Assembly: GCF_001039355.2 (NCBI RefSeq)
Contig: NW_019775909.1
Coordinates: 1-32,795 of the forward strand
Length of the DNA: 32,795 nt
Origin: Lingula anatina
Lineage: Eukaryota > Brachiopoda > Lingulata > Lingulida > Lingulidae
Direction: 5' to 3'
Positions 32,688 to 32,795 of this stretch are shown here, one piece after another. The position numbers were made by a program, and so were the translations under genes. The notes under the pieces were generated by a model. That model was given only the letters and a program-made list of their open reading frames with translations, was not told the origin of the DNA and searched no databases. The stretch's first letter is position 1. Every line of letters begins with the position of its first letter.

Positions 32688-32795
32688 ACTTTTGAAACAA
32701 AATTATTTGCCAGGTTTTATAATTATGTGTGGGTGTGGGTGAAAAGGGGAGTCACCCTATTGAATGTAGGTTGGGAACTGATTGATGAAAGTAAA
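32688..32795. other. Right end, nothing recognised
   Basis: No reading frame or repeat was identified in the last 108 bp. Confidence 0.4.

Overview
This is a eukaryotic window: split genes with GT-AG introns, AT-rich non-coding DNA, microsatellites, and LTR, LINE and DNA-transposon remains. The gene families (11-beta-HSD1-like SDR, NAIF1-like SANT protein, P2X7 C-terminal-like protein, Kolobok-like transposase) and the high divergence between apparent alleles suggest a marine invertebrate such as a mollusc or another highly heterozygous animal. The species cannot be fixed from sequence alone. The window is a scaffold with one sized gap (11252-11902) and five single-N joins (1489, 14840, 17575, 27376, 31603). 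Four of these joins are flanked by near-identical sequence on both sides, so parts of both haplotypes seem to be laid end to end.

Layout. 1-1488: last two exons of an unrecognised plus-strand host gene. 1490-5783: minus-strand LTR retrotransposon with 531-bp LTRs that carries only gag and protease. 5784-5958: second copy of the host terminal exon. 6104-6387: a MITE with TA-flanked inverted ends. 6590-6870: CA/GT microsatellites. 8027-9139: first three exons of an 11-beta-HSD1-like dehydrogenase with a nonsense codon, plus a partial exon copy. 9462-11251 and 12940-14774: two copies of a unit holding a 250-bp LTR-like element followed by the first exons of a NAIF1-like (Myb/SANT-like) gene. 14841-15180: a LINE fragment.

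15998-25666 is the most interesting segment. It is a block of about 9.7 kb bounded by TTAA and an imperfect inverted repeat. It contains two intact, convergent, multi-exon genes: a DDE-type Kolobok-like transposase (about 703 aa, + strand) and a P2X7 ballast-domain-like Cys-rich protein (312 aa, - strand). Each starts about 300 bp inside one end. The fourth exon of the NAIF1-like gene lies just beyond the block at 26116-26237 in matching splice phase, so the block appears to sit in intron 3 of that gene.

26238-32795: AT-rich 3' flank of the NAIF1-like gene, represented twice. The second version carries a 5'-truncated CR1/L2-type LINE (27941-30084) that the first lacks. Two copies of decayed PIF/Harbinger transposase sequence follow, with a second Harbinger C-terminal exon on the opposite strand.
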